A model generated the notes under the pieces. The model was given only the letters and a program-made list of their open reading frames with translations, was not told where the DNA came from and made no database searches. Both the position numbers and the translations under genes were made by a program. Below are positions 13,231-22,293 of a stretch of DNA of 64,000 nucleotides, one piece after another; position 1 is the stretch's first letter; each line of letters starts with the position of its first letter. Location: the NCBI GenBank assembly GCA_028825045.1, contig JAPKAY010000004.1, positions 1 through 64,000 of the forward strand, given 5' to 3'. The stretch is from Halioglobus sp. (lineage in GTDB: Bacteria; Pseudomonadota; Gammaproteobacteria; Pseudomonadales; Halieaceae).

Positions 13231-15100
13231 CTAAAGCGCCCCGCTTCTTAAGATAGATCAATAGCAGTGCAACGGCTGCGGCCGTCACGCCAGGAATACG
13301 TCCCGCGCGCGCCAACGTATCGGGACGTGCCTCAACTAACTTCTGCTTTACTTCATTGGACAGTCCAGCAACGGCGTTATAGTCGATGTTGGCTGGCAAG
13401 GGCGTATTTTCATTGCGACGCAGGCGTGCAATATCCTCTCGTTGGCGGTCAATATAGCCCGCGTACTTGGCCTGTATTTCCACTTGCTCAGCAGCCTGCT
13501 GGTCCGGACAAGGGTCACCCGTCAGTGACGCAAGATCCCCGTATTCGAGCTCTGGGCGCTTCAGCAGCTCAGCGAGCGAATACTCACGAGCAATAGGGTT
13601 TTTCAGTTTTTCAGACAACGCTTGAGCTTGTGGCGTGTTCGGGTGAACCCAGCTTGTCGCCAGGCGCTCGGTCTCGCTTGCAATACTCTCGCATTTGCTT
13701 TGAAATCGCTCCCAACGAACGTCATTCACTAGGCCCATGGCCCGACCATGCTCGGTCAATCGCAGGTCCGCGTTGTCTTCGCGCAGCAGCAGACGGTATT
13801 CCGCACGGGATGTGAACATTCGATAGGGTTCCAGCGTGCCCATGGTTACCAAATCGTCGACCAGTACGCCAATGTAGGCCTCATCGCGTCGCGGACACCA
13901 CGGCGCTTCTTCGCGCACCGCCAGTGCCGCGTTCAGCCCCGCCAATAGGCCCTGTGCCGCTGCCTCTTCGTACCCTGTTGTGCCATTGATCTGCCCGGCA
14001 AAGTATAAGCCGGGCAGAGCTTTTGTCTCCAGCGAGGCCTGTAGATCCCGGGGGTCGAAAAAGTCGTATTCAATGGCATAGCCGGGCCGCGTGATATGGG
14101 CATTTTCAAACCCCTTGATGGAGCGCACGAGATCAATTTGCACATCAAAAGGCAGGCTGGTAGAAATTCCATTAGGGTAGAGTTCGCTGGTCGTAAGCCC
14201 TTCCGGTTCGATAAATATCTGGTGCGAATTTTTGTCAGCGAAGCGGTGGATCTTGTCTTCAATACTAGGGCAGTAGCGCGGCCCCACACCCTCGATAACG
14301 CCAGAAAACATGGGCGAACGATCGAGCCCACCCCGAATAACATCGTGGGTTTTCTCATTAGTATGTGTGATCCAACAGCAGCGCTGTTGTGGGTGCTCAT
14401 CCACAGCTCCCAAGTAGGACATAACGGGTTCGGGGCTGTCACCCCATTGTTCTTCGAGATCAGTAAAATCAACACTGCGAGCGTCGATCCGAGGCGGAGT
14501 GCCGGTTTTCAAGCGTTCTACACGAAAAGGTAATTCACGAAGACGATCCGCAAGCGCAATCGACGGCGGGTCTCCGGCACGGCCGCCCGCGCTGTTTTCC
14601 AGCCCAATGTGGATTTTACCGCCCAAAAACGTGCCCGTGGTCAACACGACCCGCTGTGCACGAAAAACCAACCCCATCTGCGTGACAGCGCCGGCAACAC
14701 GGCCGTGCTCAATAACAAGGTCGTCTACCGGTTGTTGGAAAATGGAAAGATTGGGTTGTGATTCCAGCATTTGGCGGATGGCATTTTTGTAAAGCACTCG
14801 ATCAGCCTGGGCTCGCGTGGCTCGGACTGCCGGCCCCTTGCGACGGTTCAATACCCGAAATTGTATTCCGGCCCGATCGGTCGCCCGCGCCATCGCGCCA
14901 CCGAGCGCATCGACTTCCTTTACCAGGTGGCTCTTACCGATACCACCGATAGCCGGGTTGCAAGACATTTGCCCCAGCGTATCAACGCTATGCGTCAGCA
15001 ACAGAGTCCGACAACCCATACGCGCCGAGGCCAGGCAGGCTTCGGTACCGGCATGACCGCCACCGATTACAATGACATCAAACTGTTGCTGATATTCCAC
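13178..15100 (-). CDS. mnmG: tRNA uridine-34 modification enzyme MnmG (GidA)
   Basis: FAD-dependent subunit that works with MnmE to make carboxymethylaminomethyl-uridine at the tRNA wobble position. The Rossmann FAD motif [15 protein letters not shown] is at residues 7-21. The [12 protein letters not shown] and [14 protein letters not shown] motifs are present. I take the GTG giving [15 protein letters not shown], which has the same spacing to the FAD motif as E. coli (MFYPDPFDVIIIGGG). A TTG seven codons upstream (15121) is the alternative. Length is 640 residues. Its partner mnmE is also in this window but is separated by a 7 kb block. Confidence 0.96.
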   Translation of the reverse strand: MEYQQQFDVIVIGGGHAGTEACLASARMGCRTLLLTHSVDTLGQMSCNPAIGGIGKSHLVKEVDALGGAMARATDRAGIQFRVLNRRKGPAVRATRAQADRVLYKNAIRQMLESQPNLSIFQQPVDDLVIEHGRVAGAVTQMGLVFRAQRVVLTTGTFLGGKIHIGLENSAGGRAGDPPSIALADRLRELPFRVERLKTGTPPRIDARSVDFTDLEEQWGDSPEPVMSYLGAVDEHPQQRCCWITHTNEKTHDVIRGGLDRSPMFSGVIEGVGPRYCPSIEDKIHRFADKNSHQIFIEPEGLTTSELYPNGISTSLPFDVQIDLVRSIKGFENAHITRPGYAIEYDFFDPRDLQASLETKALPGLYFAGQINGTTGYEEAAAQGLLAGLNAALAVREEAPWCPRRDEAYIGVLVDDLVTMGTLEPYRMFTSRAEYRLLLREDNADLRLTEHGRAMGLVNDVRWERFQSKCESIASETERLATSWVHPNTPQAQALSEKLKNPIAREYSLAELLKRPELEYGDLASLTGDPCPDQQAAEQVEIQAKYAGYIDRQREDIARLRRNENTPLPANIDYNAVAGLSNEVKQKLVEARPDTLARAGRIPGVTAAAVALLLIYLKKRGALDDLDEQGPAPDGQRLRA

Positions 15101-15214
15101 TTTCCGAGGCCTCGTATGCAAAGACTGCGCTCTTTGCGGGGGCGGGATTATACGTTGGCCAGCTCAGTTGTTCAAAATTTGTTCACCCGGCCAACTACCT
15201 TAATCCCTAGTTGC

Positions 15215-16057
15215 TCAAGCAGGCGGCAGCCGTTGTTCACACCAAACTAACACGTCCCGCAACACCTCGAGTCGTTCCGGTTCGTTAAAAATCTCATGGT
15301 ACAGGCCTGGATAGAGCTTCAGCGCCTTGTCCCTGGAGCTGATGTGCTCATGCATAAAACAAGAGCCTTTGGGTGGCGTCATTTCATCTGCTTCCCCGTG
15401 CATTATTAGCATGGGAAGTGTTATTTCGCCGGCACCTGTTTGCACGATGCGCATCCCGGCCAGCAGCTCACGCATCATGCGTGCAGACATTTTTCCATGG
15501 TGTACCAGCGGATCCTCAACATATTTCCTCACTTCTTCCGGGTCGCGACTGATAGCGCCTGCATCCAGCTGCAGCATTCCCAGCTTCGGTGTGAGTCGCG
15601 CCAGCAGACGCACCAGTAGCAACTGCACCCCGCCCGGTTCCGGGTCGGTCATAATGGCCGCGCCAGAGAGTATCCCTCCCACAAAGGCTTCCTGGTGTTG
15701 CAGTAAGTAAGCGCTCCCGATTAATCCGCCCATACTGTGGCCAAGGAGAAACATTGCCACACCGGGAAATCGAGCTGCGATTTGCCGATGGAATATCCCC
15801 AGGTCGCAAAGGTAATCCTCGAACGCATCCACGTGCCCGGGTACGCCAGCCGAACGCCCATTGCCATTGTGATCCAGCGCCGCCACGACGAAGTTGTCGT
15901 CCGTGAAAAACTGCGCCAGCGGCTGATACCGCGCGCTGTGCTCACCCGCACCGTGTGCCACCAATAAAACGGCCCGCGGTGCTGCCTCCGGTTCCCAGCA
16001 CTGGTAGTAGATTGCGCGCTCACTGCTGCCGGTAAATTTACCGTCACTGTGTTTCAT
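15215..16057 (-). CDS. Alpha/beta-hydrolase, monoacylglycerol lipase / lysophospholipase type
   Basis: Predicted serine hydrolase of the Hydrolase_4 type, which cleaves monoacylglycerols or lysophospholipids in the homologues known. The oxyanion loop VAHGAGEHSARY is near residue 34. The nucleophile elbow GHSMGG is near residue 109. The acidic residue lies in HGEADEMTPP, and the catalytic His is probably in PGLYHEIFNEPE near the C-terminus. There is no signal peptide, and 280 residues is typical. It is 8 bases downstream of another hydrolase gene, so the two probably form an operon. The exact substrate is not clear from sequence. Confidence 0.88.
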   Translation of the reverse strand: MKHSDGKFTGSSERAIYYQCWEPEAAPRAVLLVAHGAGEHSARYQPLAQFFTDDNFVVAALDHNGNGRSAGVPGHVDAFEDYLCDLGIFHRQIAARFPGVAMFLLGHSMGGLIGSAYLLQHQEAFVGGILSGAAIMTDPEPGGVQLLLVRLLARLTPKLGMLQLDAGAISRDPEEVRKYVEDPLVHHGKMSARMMRELLAGMRIVQTGAGEITLPMLIMHGEADEMTPPKGSCFMHEHISSRDKALKLYPGLYHEIFNEPERLEVLRDVLVWCEQRLPPA

Positions 16058-16065
16058 TTCTCCCC

Positions 16066-17133
16066 CTACGACTTGCCCCTGGAGGCATCGGTTTGGGTAA
16101 TAAAAGCGCCGATCTCACTCCAGGCTTCCCGCGCCTCAGTGAGCTGCGGATAAAACATATGCCACACATGTGCCATGTGTCCCCATGTTTGTAAGATCGC
16201 CGGAGAGCCGGCGGCCACAGCTCGGTTGACATAGCGCAAAGCATCATCGTGCAGTATCTCCGATTCACTGGCATGCACCAGTGTCGGCGGCAGGCCACTG
16301 AGGTCGCCAAAAACAGGTGATACCGCTGGATCGGTTGGGCTTACCCGGTTCTGAATCCAGGCGGTCCACCAGATTAGAGGCGCTGGCAGCCGCACAATGC
16401 GCTTGAACATGGGGCCAAGCATGACGTCGGTATCAAGGTTCCGCTTGACGCTGGGTGAGCCAAAGGTCGTATCCGTCACCGGAGACAGAGCGATTACCGC
16501 ATCAGGAGGCCGCAATTTCTTGTCTCGGACCCACTGCAGCAGGGACAACGCAAGATTACCGCCGGCAGAGTCGCCACCAAGATAAATTCGCTCAGCTGTC
16601 GCGAGACCCTGCGGGCCGTTTTGCAATATCCATCGGTACGCCGCCCGACAATCCTCCACGCCCGCGAGACGCCGGTTCTCCGGCATCAATCGATAGTCAA
16701 TAACCAACACCGCCGCGTTAGCCTCTCGGGAGAAGCTGCTGGTGATGTTGCGATGACTGGTAGGGCTGCCCATAACAAAAGCGCCCCCATGAATATACAA
16801 AGCCCGTCTGGAGTGGCTAACCCCTGGAGCAATGACCCACTCTGCTTTCATTCCAGCGATATCGGTCGGGATAACCTGAGCCTGAATGTCCTGGTTAGCA
16901 GAGATTCCATCCATGTACTGTCGCATCAAACCCAGTCGCTCACTCCGGGGCGCCTGTTGAATTGGACCCATACCCGAGGCCAGGGACGCCACCACCTCCT
17001 TGTGCTCCTCGTCGGTGCCGTTCCCTCCCGCAAAACTCTGCCCTGCGGGAGCGTCATATTGCTCTAGTTTCGCCGGTCGAAGATAGAACAGCGTGATTAC
17101 GGCTATTGCCGCCAAAATCCAAAACAACCACAT
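16066..17133 (-). CDS. HSL-family alpha/beta-hydrolase (esterase), membrane-anchored
   Basis: Predicted carboxylesterase of the hormone-sensitive-lipase family. One N-terminal hydrophobic helix (residues 1-19, with YLRPAK behind it) probably anchors it in the membrane. The oxyanion motif is HGGAFVMGSP and the nucleophile is in GGDSAGGNLAL. The acid is in SESEILHDDALRY, and a His-rich end GHMAHVWHMF supplies the base. At 355 residues it is slightly long for the family because of the N-terminal anchor. It is first in an apparent two-gene operon with the monoacylglycerol-lipase-like gene, divergent from hppA. The substrate is unknown. Confidence 0.88.
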   Translation of the reverse strand: MWLFWILAAIAVITLFYLRPAKLEQYDAPAGQSFAGGNGTDEEHKEVVASLASGMGPIQQAPRSERLGLMRQYMDGISANQDIQAQVIPTDIAGMKAEWVIAPGVSHSRRALYIHGGAFVMGSPTSHRNITSSFSREANAAVLVIDYRLMPENRRLAGVEDCRAAYRWILQNGPQGLATAERIYLGGDSAGGNLALSLLQWVRDKKLRPPDAVIALSPVTDTTFGSPSVKRNLDTDVMLGPMFKRIVRLPAPLIWWTAWIQNRVSPTDPAVSPVFGDLSGLPPTLVHASESEILHDDALRYVNRAVAAGSPAILQTWGHMAHVWHMFYPQLTEAREAWSEIGAFITQTDASRGKS

Positions 17134-17325
17134 TACTTGATCTACTCCTATCCGGTGAACATTGGCAGAGTGACATTAAGCCGAACTGCGGCACTGCATA
17201 CAAGGCCGAGTGAAAAGAGGATATAGGCCCGCACCTCGGCAGGCCACCGGTTTAGCTTGTCACTGTCACCACAATTTAGGTAGCATGCTAACCGCGTATT
17301 GATAATAAAATCACGGAGTCGGTCT

Positions 17326-19320
17326 ATGTCTGAGTATTTTTCTCTTCCACCGCTGTTGGGCCTGGGAGGCCTGATCATCGCCTTTCTCATTTACCTCGTT
17401 ATGACTCGCTACGAGGCTGGTGACGGTGTGGTGAAAAAGATTGGCGATCAAATTCACCTCGGCGCTATGGTATTTATGCACCGTGAATACAAAATGCTGG
17501 GCATTTTCGCGTTAGTCCTGCTAATCGGCATTTACGTTTCCCCATTAGGGCTGAACACTGCAATTGCCTTTGTTGCGGGCGCAGTGTCCTCTGCAACTGC
17601 CGGCTACCTTGGGATGTTCGCTGCCACTAAAGCGAACGTACGTACCGCAGTGGCCGCACACGATCACGGCCAGGACAGGGCCCTGGCTGTTGCATTTTAC
17701 GGTGGCTCGGTAATGGGCCTGTGTGTTGCTTCGCTGGGTTTGGTCGGACTGGGAGGCGTCTATTGGTATTTCGGTGGTAATCCAGAAACCGTGGATGCCA
17801 TTCATGGGTTTGGCATGGGTGCGTCAGTTGTCGCATTGTTCTCAAGGGTAGGCGGCGGTATTTTCACCAAGAGCGCGGACGTTGGCGCCGACCTGGTGGG
17901 TAAGATTGAGGCTGGTATACCTGAAGATGACCCCCGCAACCCGGGCGTAATTGCAGATAACGTCGGTGATAACGTCGGTGATATTGCCGGTATGGGTTCG
18001 GATATTTTCGAGTCCTATTGTGGCTCCATGATTGCCTGTATTGCTATTGCATCCACCATGGCGGTAGGAATACGAAATGAAATGATGTTCCTGCCACTGG
18101 CTCTGGCCAGTATCGGCTTGCTGGCTTCCATCTGCGGTATTGGTATTGTTCGCGCCAGATCCGGTGCAGCGCCGGAAGTAGCGCTGCGTACCGGCACTAT
18201 GCTGGCGCCGGTAATCTTCGTTGCAATCGCCTGGTTCCTGATGGCTGAAATGGGTATCGAGTCGAATGTATGGTGGTCCGTGGTCAGTGGTGCGGTTGGC
18301 GGGGTCTTTATTGGCCTGATCACCGAGTACTACACCGGCGGCGCCCCGGTGAAAAAGATTGCCAAATCCGGTGAAACCGGAGCAGCCACCGTCATGATCA
18401 CCGGTCTGGCGGTCGGCATGCAGTCTGTTGTACTGCCTGTTCTATTTCTCGCTTCTATTATTTGGATCTCCACGGAGCTATCAGGTTTGTATGGCGTTGG
18501 CATTGCCGCTGTCGGCATGCTGGCTACCGTAGGGATAACAATGGCGATTGACGCTTACGGTCCTGTCGCAGATAACGCTGGCGGTATTGCAGAGATGGCC
18601 GGGATGGGCGAAGAAACTCGCGCCATTACGGATGGTCTTGATGAAGTTGGCAATACCACGGCGGCCATTGGCAAGGGCTTCGCCATCGGTGCCGCTGCGC
18701 TTGCCGCTTTGGCCATCATCGCCGCGTTTGTGGAAGTGGTCGAGGCGCGCAATGCAGGCTTCTCACTTGAGATAACTAATCCTATCGTCTTGGTTGGGAT
18801 GTTCATCGGGGGCACTATTCCCTTTCTGATCTCTGCCATCACGATGACAGCTGTTGGCGAAGCGGCCTTCGACATGATCAACGAAATCCGCCGCCAGTTT
18901 CGAGAAATCCCGGGGCTGTTGGAGGGAACTGCAGAACCCGATACCGCCAGGTGTGTTGATATCGCCACCACCGCTGCACTGCGCCGCATGATCCTTCCCG
19001 GCGCAATTGCTGTAGCCGCTCCCGTCCTTGTTGGCTTTGGACTAGGCGCTATCGCACTTGGCGGCATGTTGGCCGGTGCGCTCCTGGCCTGTGTGCTCAT
19101 GGCACTCATGATGGCAAACGCTGGCGGTGCCTGGGATAACGCGAAGAAGTACGTCGAAAAAGGCAATCTGGGCGGCAAGGGTTCTGATACACACGCGGCC
19201 GTCGTTGTGGGTGATACTGTCGGCGATCCCTTCAAAGACACTTCAGGTCCCGCCATGAACATTCTGATCAATGTTATGGCAATTGTCAGCCTGGTTATCG
19301 CTCCCTTACTAGTAGCCTAG
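17326..19320 (+). CDS. hppA: Membrane-bound ion-translocating pyrophosphatase, K+-dependent type
   Basis: Hydrolyses pyrophosphate and pumps ions across the inner membrane. The protein has about 16 hydrophobic segments. Substrate-binding motifs DNVGDNVGD (near residue 209) and [15 protein letters not shown] (near the C-terminus) are intact. The motif GNTTAAIG carries Ala where K+-independent enzymes have Lys (GNTTK), which marks the K+-dependent subfamily. Sequence alone does not tell me whether H+ or Na+ is pumped. I choose the ATG giving MSEYFSLPP because CACGGAG precedes it by 7 bases. Length is 664 residues. It stands alone between a divergent esterase pair and a strong terminator. Confidence 0.95.
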   Translation: MSEYFSLPPLLGLGGLIIAFLIYLVMTRYEAGDGVVKKIGDQIHLGAMVFMHREYKMLGIFALVLLIGIYVSPLGLNTAIAFVAGAVSSATAGYLGMFAATKANVRTAVAAHDHGQDRALAVAFYGGSVMGLCVASLGLVGLGGVYWYFGGNPETVDAIHGFGMGASVVALFSRVGGGIFTKSADVGADLVGKIEAGIPEDDPRNPGVIADNVGDNVGDIAGMGSDIFESYCGSMIACIAIASTMAVGIRNEMMFLPLALASIGLLASICGIGIVRARSGAAPEVALRTGTMLAPVIFVAIAWFLMAEMGIESNVWWSVVSGAVGGVFIGLITEYYTGGAPVKKIAKSGETGAATVMITGLAVGMQSVVLPVLFLASIIWISTELSGLYGVGIAAVGMLATVGITMAIDAYGPVADNAGGIAEMAGMGEETRAITDGLDEVGNTTAAIGKGFAIGAAALAALAIIAAFVEVVEARNAGFSLEITNPIVLVGMFIGGTIPFLISAITMTAVGEAAFDMINEIRRQFREIPGLLEGTAEPDTARCVDIATTAALRRMILPGAIAVAAPVLVGFGLGAIALGGMLAGALLACVLMALMMANAGGAWDNAKKYVEKGNLGGKGSDTHAAVVVGDTVGDPFKDTSGPAMNILINVMAIVSLVIAPLLVA

Positions 19321-19364
19321 TAGAGAACCAAATCAGGCCAGGCACCGGGTTTATCTCCATATCG

Positions 19365-19400
19365 AAGTGCCATCACCTTCCGGGGTGATGGCACTTTCCT
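19365..19400 (+). terminator. Hairpin terminator behind hppA
   Basis: AAGTGCCATCACC and GGTGATGGCACTT form a perfect 13-bp stem around a TTCCGG loop, followed by a short T-rich stretch (TTTCCTC). The hairpin is strong and the T-run weak. It lies 44 bases behind the hppA stop. Confidence 0.75.
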
Positions 19401-19445
19401 CACGATTCGTTCATATTATGCTCTCTGACTCCTGCAGAGGTATGC

Positions 19446-19919
19446 GTGCCAATTCTCACCGACGCCGAAAAAACCAAACTCGTGCGTATCATGAACGATC
19501 ACATCCCACACACAGCGTCACTGGGAATCGAATTGCACAGCGTCGTGGGTGAAGAGCTCACGTTTAAAATGCCCTATCGAAAAGAACTGGTGGGCGATGC
19601 CGAAGCTGGCACCTTCCACGGTGGCGCATTAACTGTTCTATTGGATCACACTTTGGGTATGTCAACCGTGTGTGGTGACAGCATGCTGCCCTCAGTGACA
19701 CCCACACTCGACCTGCGCATCGATCATTTGGGGATTGCACCACCACGTGTGGATATCTATGCCACCGCAAAAGTCTACAAAGCCACACGCAAGCTGATAT
19801 TTGTCGAAGGTGTTGCGTATTACGATTCCAAGGACAATCCCATTGCCAGGGCAACGGGTAGCTGGGTGCGTGTAGCAGACGTCGATCTCACCTGGATGTT
19901 AGGCGCCGTACAGCAATGA
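19446..19919 (+). CDS. PaaI-type hotdog-fold acyl-CoA thioesterase
   Basis: Predicted thioesterase hydrolysing an acyl-CoA. The hotdog motif TFHGGALTVLLDHTLG (near residues 57-72) carries the Asp expected in the PaaI/ACOT13 active site. A central strand TLDLRIDHLG and a C-terminal strand follow. It starts with GTG, and AGAGG lies 5 bases upstream. At 157 residues it is normal. Its stop overlaps the start of the next gene by 4 bases (ATGA), and that gene is a second thioesterase. The acyl substrate is unknown. Confidence 0.85.
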   Translation: MPILTDAEKTKLVRIMNDHIPHTASLGIELHSVVGEELTFKMPYRKELVGDAEAGTFHGGALTVLLDHTLGMSTVCGDSMLPSVTPTLDLRIDHLGIAPPRVDIYATAKVYKATRKLIFVEGVAYYDSKDNPIARATGSWVRVADVDLTWMLGAVQQ

Positions 19920-20368
19920 CGCTGGCAGATGTCATCCACCAGGCACCCAGCGCTGATACGCTGAAGCTATGGTTAACAAAAGTTCCCTACGCATGCTACT
20001 TGGGTATCAGGGCGGAGCTGCACAATAACGAAATTCTGTTTATCTTGCCGAAGGACAAAAAATTAATTGGCAATCCATCCTTGCCAGCACTACACGGCGG
20101 CGTAGTTGGCGCATTTATGGAACAGGCAGCGGCGTTTCACCTGATCGCAAAAATGGAACAGCCGTCTCTTCCAAAAATCATTAATTTTTCTCTCGACTAC
20201 CTGCGTCCGGCGCGACTGCGCGATACGTATGCTAGCTGTAAATTAACCCGACAGGGCCGATTCATTGCAAATGTCAGTGTTACTTCCTGGCAAGAACATA
20301 TCGATAAACCGAATGCGATCGCAAGAGCGCATTTTCTTATTCCAGAAATTAAACAGCAGGAGAAATAA
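19916..20368 (+). CDS. PaaI-type hotdog-fold thioesterase (second copy)
   Basis: Second predicted hotdog thioesterase. The motif ALHGGVVGAFMEQAA (near residues 58-72) aligns with that of the upstream gene, but the acidic residue is Glu rather than Asp. The conserved strand NFSLDYLRPAR follows. The two proteins share the fold but little sequence beyond it. This suggests a heterodimer or two substrates rather than a recent duplication. It overlaps the upstream gene by 4 bases and is 1 base from the next gene, so the block is an operon. Length is 150 residues. Confidence 0.82.
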   Translation: MTLADVIHQAPSADTLKLWLTKVPYACYLGIRAELHNNEILFILPKDKKLIGNPSLPALHGGVVGAFMEQAAAFHLIAKMEQPSLPKIINFSLDYLRPARLRDTYASCKLTRQGRFIANVSVTSWQEHIDKPNAIARAHFLIPEIKQQEK

Positions 20369-20369
20369 T

Positions 20370-20831
20370 ATGGCTCGCTGGAAACGCAAAGAGCTGGAAG
20401 AGGCTTTTGATAAGTATCAGGTCGCTGCTTTGAAGGGCGCACAAACCAAAGACTGGACCGATTGGGCAAACTGCTTTACCAAGGATGCTTCCTATTTTGA
20501 ACATCACTACGGCCGCTTCTGGGGACGCGAGAACATCATGAACTGGATTACCAAGACAATGAATGAATGGCCTGCCAGTGATATGACTGCGTTTCCGATT
20601 ACCTGGTATTCCATTGACGTGAATAAGGGATGGATAGTTTGCGAGGTAATGAATCGTATGACTGATTTGGGAGACGGTAATATCTACGAGGAGCCCAATA
20701 TCACTATCCTGCACTATGCTGGCAATGGGTTGTTTAAGTACGAGGAAGATGCGTACAACCCAAACAATATGGGCGTTACCATCGGTGCCTGGATAGCTGC
20801 TAAAAAAGTACTCGAGGCGGAACAGAAGTAA
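20370..20831 (+). CDS. NTF2/SnoaL-like small protein
   Basis: Cone-shaped alpha+beta protein of the NTF2-like superfamily, either a small enzyme or a binding protein. The N-terminal helix (MARWKRKELEEAFDKYQVAA) is followed by DWANCFTKDASYFEHHYGRFWGR-like features, which I read as the typical SnoaL pattern of acidic/aromatic pocket residues. I chose the ATG with GCAGGAG 7 bases upstream. Length is 153 residues. It is translated right after the two thioesterases and before an LLM monooxygenase, so it probably acts on the same substrate. I do not know the reaction. Confidence 0.75.
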   Translation: MARWKRKELEEAFDKYQVAALKGAQTKDWTDWANCFTKDASYFEHHYGRFWGRENIMNWITKTMNEWPASDMTAFPITWYSIDVNKGWIVCEVMNRMTDLGDGNIYEEPNITILHYAGNGLFKYEEDAYNPNNMGVTIGAWIAAKKVLEAEQK

Positions 20832-20843
20832 CCCCGTCTGCCG

Positions 20844-21833
20844 GTGAGTAGCTCTCTCTCAATGCGAAACATCGTACTGCGCTTTGACATGCGCAAAGCA
20901 CCCCAGTGCACCGAAACGGTTTCTGATCGCTACAGGACTGCCATTGAAATGGCCTGTTGGGCAGATCGTAACACCGTAGATGTCATAGGCCTCTCAGAGC
21001 ACCACAACACCTCAGACGGTTTTTTATCGGCACCGCTGCAGTTGGCCGGAATGATGGTCGCACGCACTCAGAGGGTTCGTATAAGCGTCAGCGCGCTGCT
21101 AGTGCCACTGCACGACCCGGTGAGACTTGCAGAAGATATCACCCTGTTAGATCTGATCGCAGCTGGACGGTTTACTGCCACCTGTGGGCTTGGTTACCGA
21201 AGAGTAGAATATGATAGCTTTGGAATCGATTGGAACACACGAGGCGAGGTGTTCGATGAGAAGCTCGCAGTGTTAGTACAAGCACTTAAAGGCGAAGAGT
21301 TTTACGTTAACGGCAGTCACATGAAGTTAAATCCTGCGCCGGTTTCACCCGTGCAAGCCCTTGTCACTGTGGGTGGCAACAGTAAAGCTGCTGCCAGGAG
21401 AGCTGCTCGCTTTGAACTCCTTTTTTGCCCGGCCATCGACGACCCGGACCTTGAACATGCTTATTTGAAAGCCTGCAAAGAACGGGGATTTAAACACGGC
21501 TTTATAATTTCTCCACGGGAACCAGCGACTACGTTTATCAGCGAAGATCCGGCGAGCTGCTGGAAGGACATTGGCGAGTATCTGGTGTATGACGCCAAAG
21601 CTTACGGAGCCTGGCGACATCCTAATCGACGAGCCTATGCTGAGTCTTTTGCGAATAATATCGACGAGCTGAAAACAGAGGGAAAATACCGTGTGCTAAC
21701 GCCAGAACAAGCTCTTTTAAAAATACAGGAAACTGGATCATTGCATCTTGCTCCTCTTACCGGCGGTGTATCGATCGACTGTGGGTGGAAGAGTTTACGA
21801 TTGTTTGAAGATCGAGTGCAACCTTATATTTGA
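20844..21833 (+). CDS. LLM-class flavin-dependent oxidoreductase (luciferase-like)
   Basis: Predicted flavin-dependent monooxygenase of the bacterial-luciferase fold. Features are VDVIGLSEHH near residue 45 and a barrel segment LLDLIAAGRFTATCGLGYRR near residue 102. Also present are GEVFDEKLAVLVQALKGE and VTVGGNSKAAARRAARF, which is typical of the phosphate-binding part of the flavin site. Length is 329 residues from a GTG start. An ATG six codons in (20862, MRNIVLRFDMR) is an equally good start, and neither has a clear Shine-Dalgarno. It is last in the thioesterase operon. A partner flavin reductase is not encoded nearby. Confidence 0.82.
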   Translation: MSSSLSMRNIVLRFDMRKAPQCTETVSDRYRTAIEMACWADRNTVDVIGLSEHHNTSDGFLSAPLQLAGMMVARTQRVRISVSALLVPLHDPVRLAEDITLLDLIAAGRFTATCGLGYRRVEYDSFGIDWNTRGEVFDEKLAVLVQALKGEEFYVNGSHMKLNPAPVSPVQALVTVGGNSKAAARRAARFELLFCPAIDDPDLEHAYLKACKERGFKHGFIISPREPATTFISEDPASCWKDIGEYLVYDAKAYGAWRHPNRRAYAESFANNIDELKTEGKYRVLTPEQALLKIQETGSLHLAPLTGGVSIDCGWKSLRLFEDRVQPYI

Positions 21834-22293
21834 AGAGTCGGAGGGATTTTTCCTGTAGTCCTTTTCCCCCTTCAAGGTCTATTAACTATTTATATATATC
21901 TTTATATATTGTTATATATAAGGATTATTGTTGTTATTGTTATTAGGGAGCCTTTCATCTGTGGAGAAGCTTTCTTTTACATTTCTAATCAATTACTTAC
22001 TTCAATGAAAAGCGATAGGAAAAAGAAGGTATTAACTGGTAGGAAGTGGTGGCCAAGCAGTGTATGAAAAGGCTTTTTCTGTGTACTCTTTTCGCGTGTA
22101 AAATTTACTGTGGAAAACTAACGAATCGATCCAAAGTTTATACCTGTTTTACCAAGGTACTTTGCACAGGGTATTTTTTGGATTGAAATTAATTAATAGG
22201 TGTGTTTTTTATAGATGAATAAGGTGTTAGTAAGTTTTTTACGGTGGAGAAACAGCTAAACAAGCAGTGCATTAGTTGTGGAAAATAGAGGTA
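21834..22293. other. oriC: AT-rich intergenic region, candidate replication origin (oriC)
   Basis: A 460-base gap lies between two converging genes, where no promoter is needed. From left to right it holds an almost pure A/T stretch (about 21880-21946) and a DnaA-box-like TGTGGAGAA (21960-21968). Next comes a perfect match to the IHF consensus WATCARNNNNTTR (21987-21999). Further DnaA-box-like sites TGTGGAAAA lie at 22109-22117 and 22277-22285. Each box has one mismatch to TGTGGATAA and all three have the same orientation. The order unwinding element, DnaA box, IHF site is that of E. coli oriC. Position near mnmE/mnmG also agrees. There is a competing candidate in front of dnaA. Confidence 0.55.
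21987..21999 (+). promoter_or_regulatory. Consensus IHF-binding site in the candidate origin
   Basis: AATCAATTACTTA fits WATCARNNNNTTR at every position. It lies 18 bases behind a DnaA-box-like site and about 40 bases from the AT-rich tract. In E. coli oriC, IHF bends the DNA at the equivalent place to help DnaA melt the duplex. Confidence 0.5.

Noticed and set aside
17281..17290. Palindrome TAGCATGCTA upstream of hppA
   Set aside because: Ten bases are too few to call an operator, and no second copy was seen nearby.
18555..19271. 238-codon open frame antisense to hppA
   Set aside because: Ala/Met/Pro-rich mirror of a repetitive membrane protein, without a domain.
22015..22070. Short 20-codon frame inside the candidate origin
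   Set aside because: Too short, and its Lys/Arg-rich composition follows the A-rich sequence.
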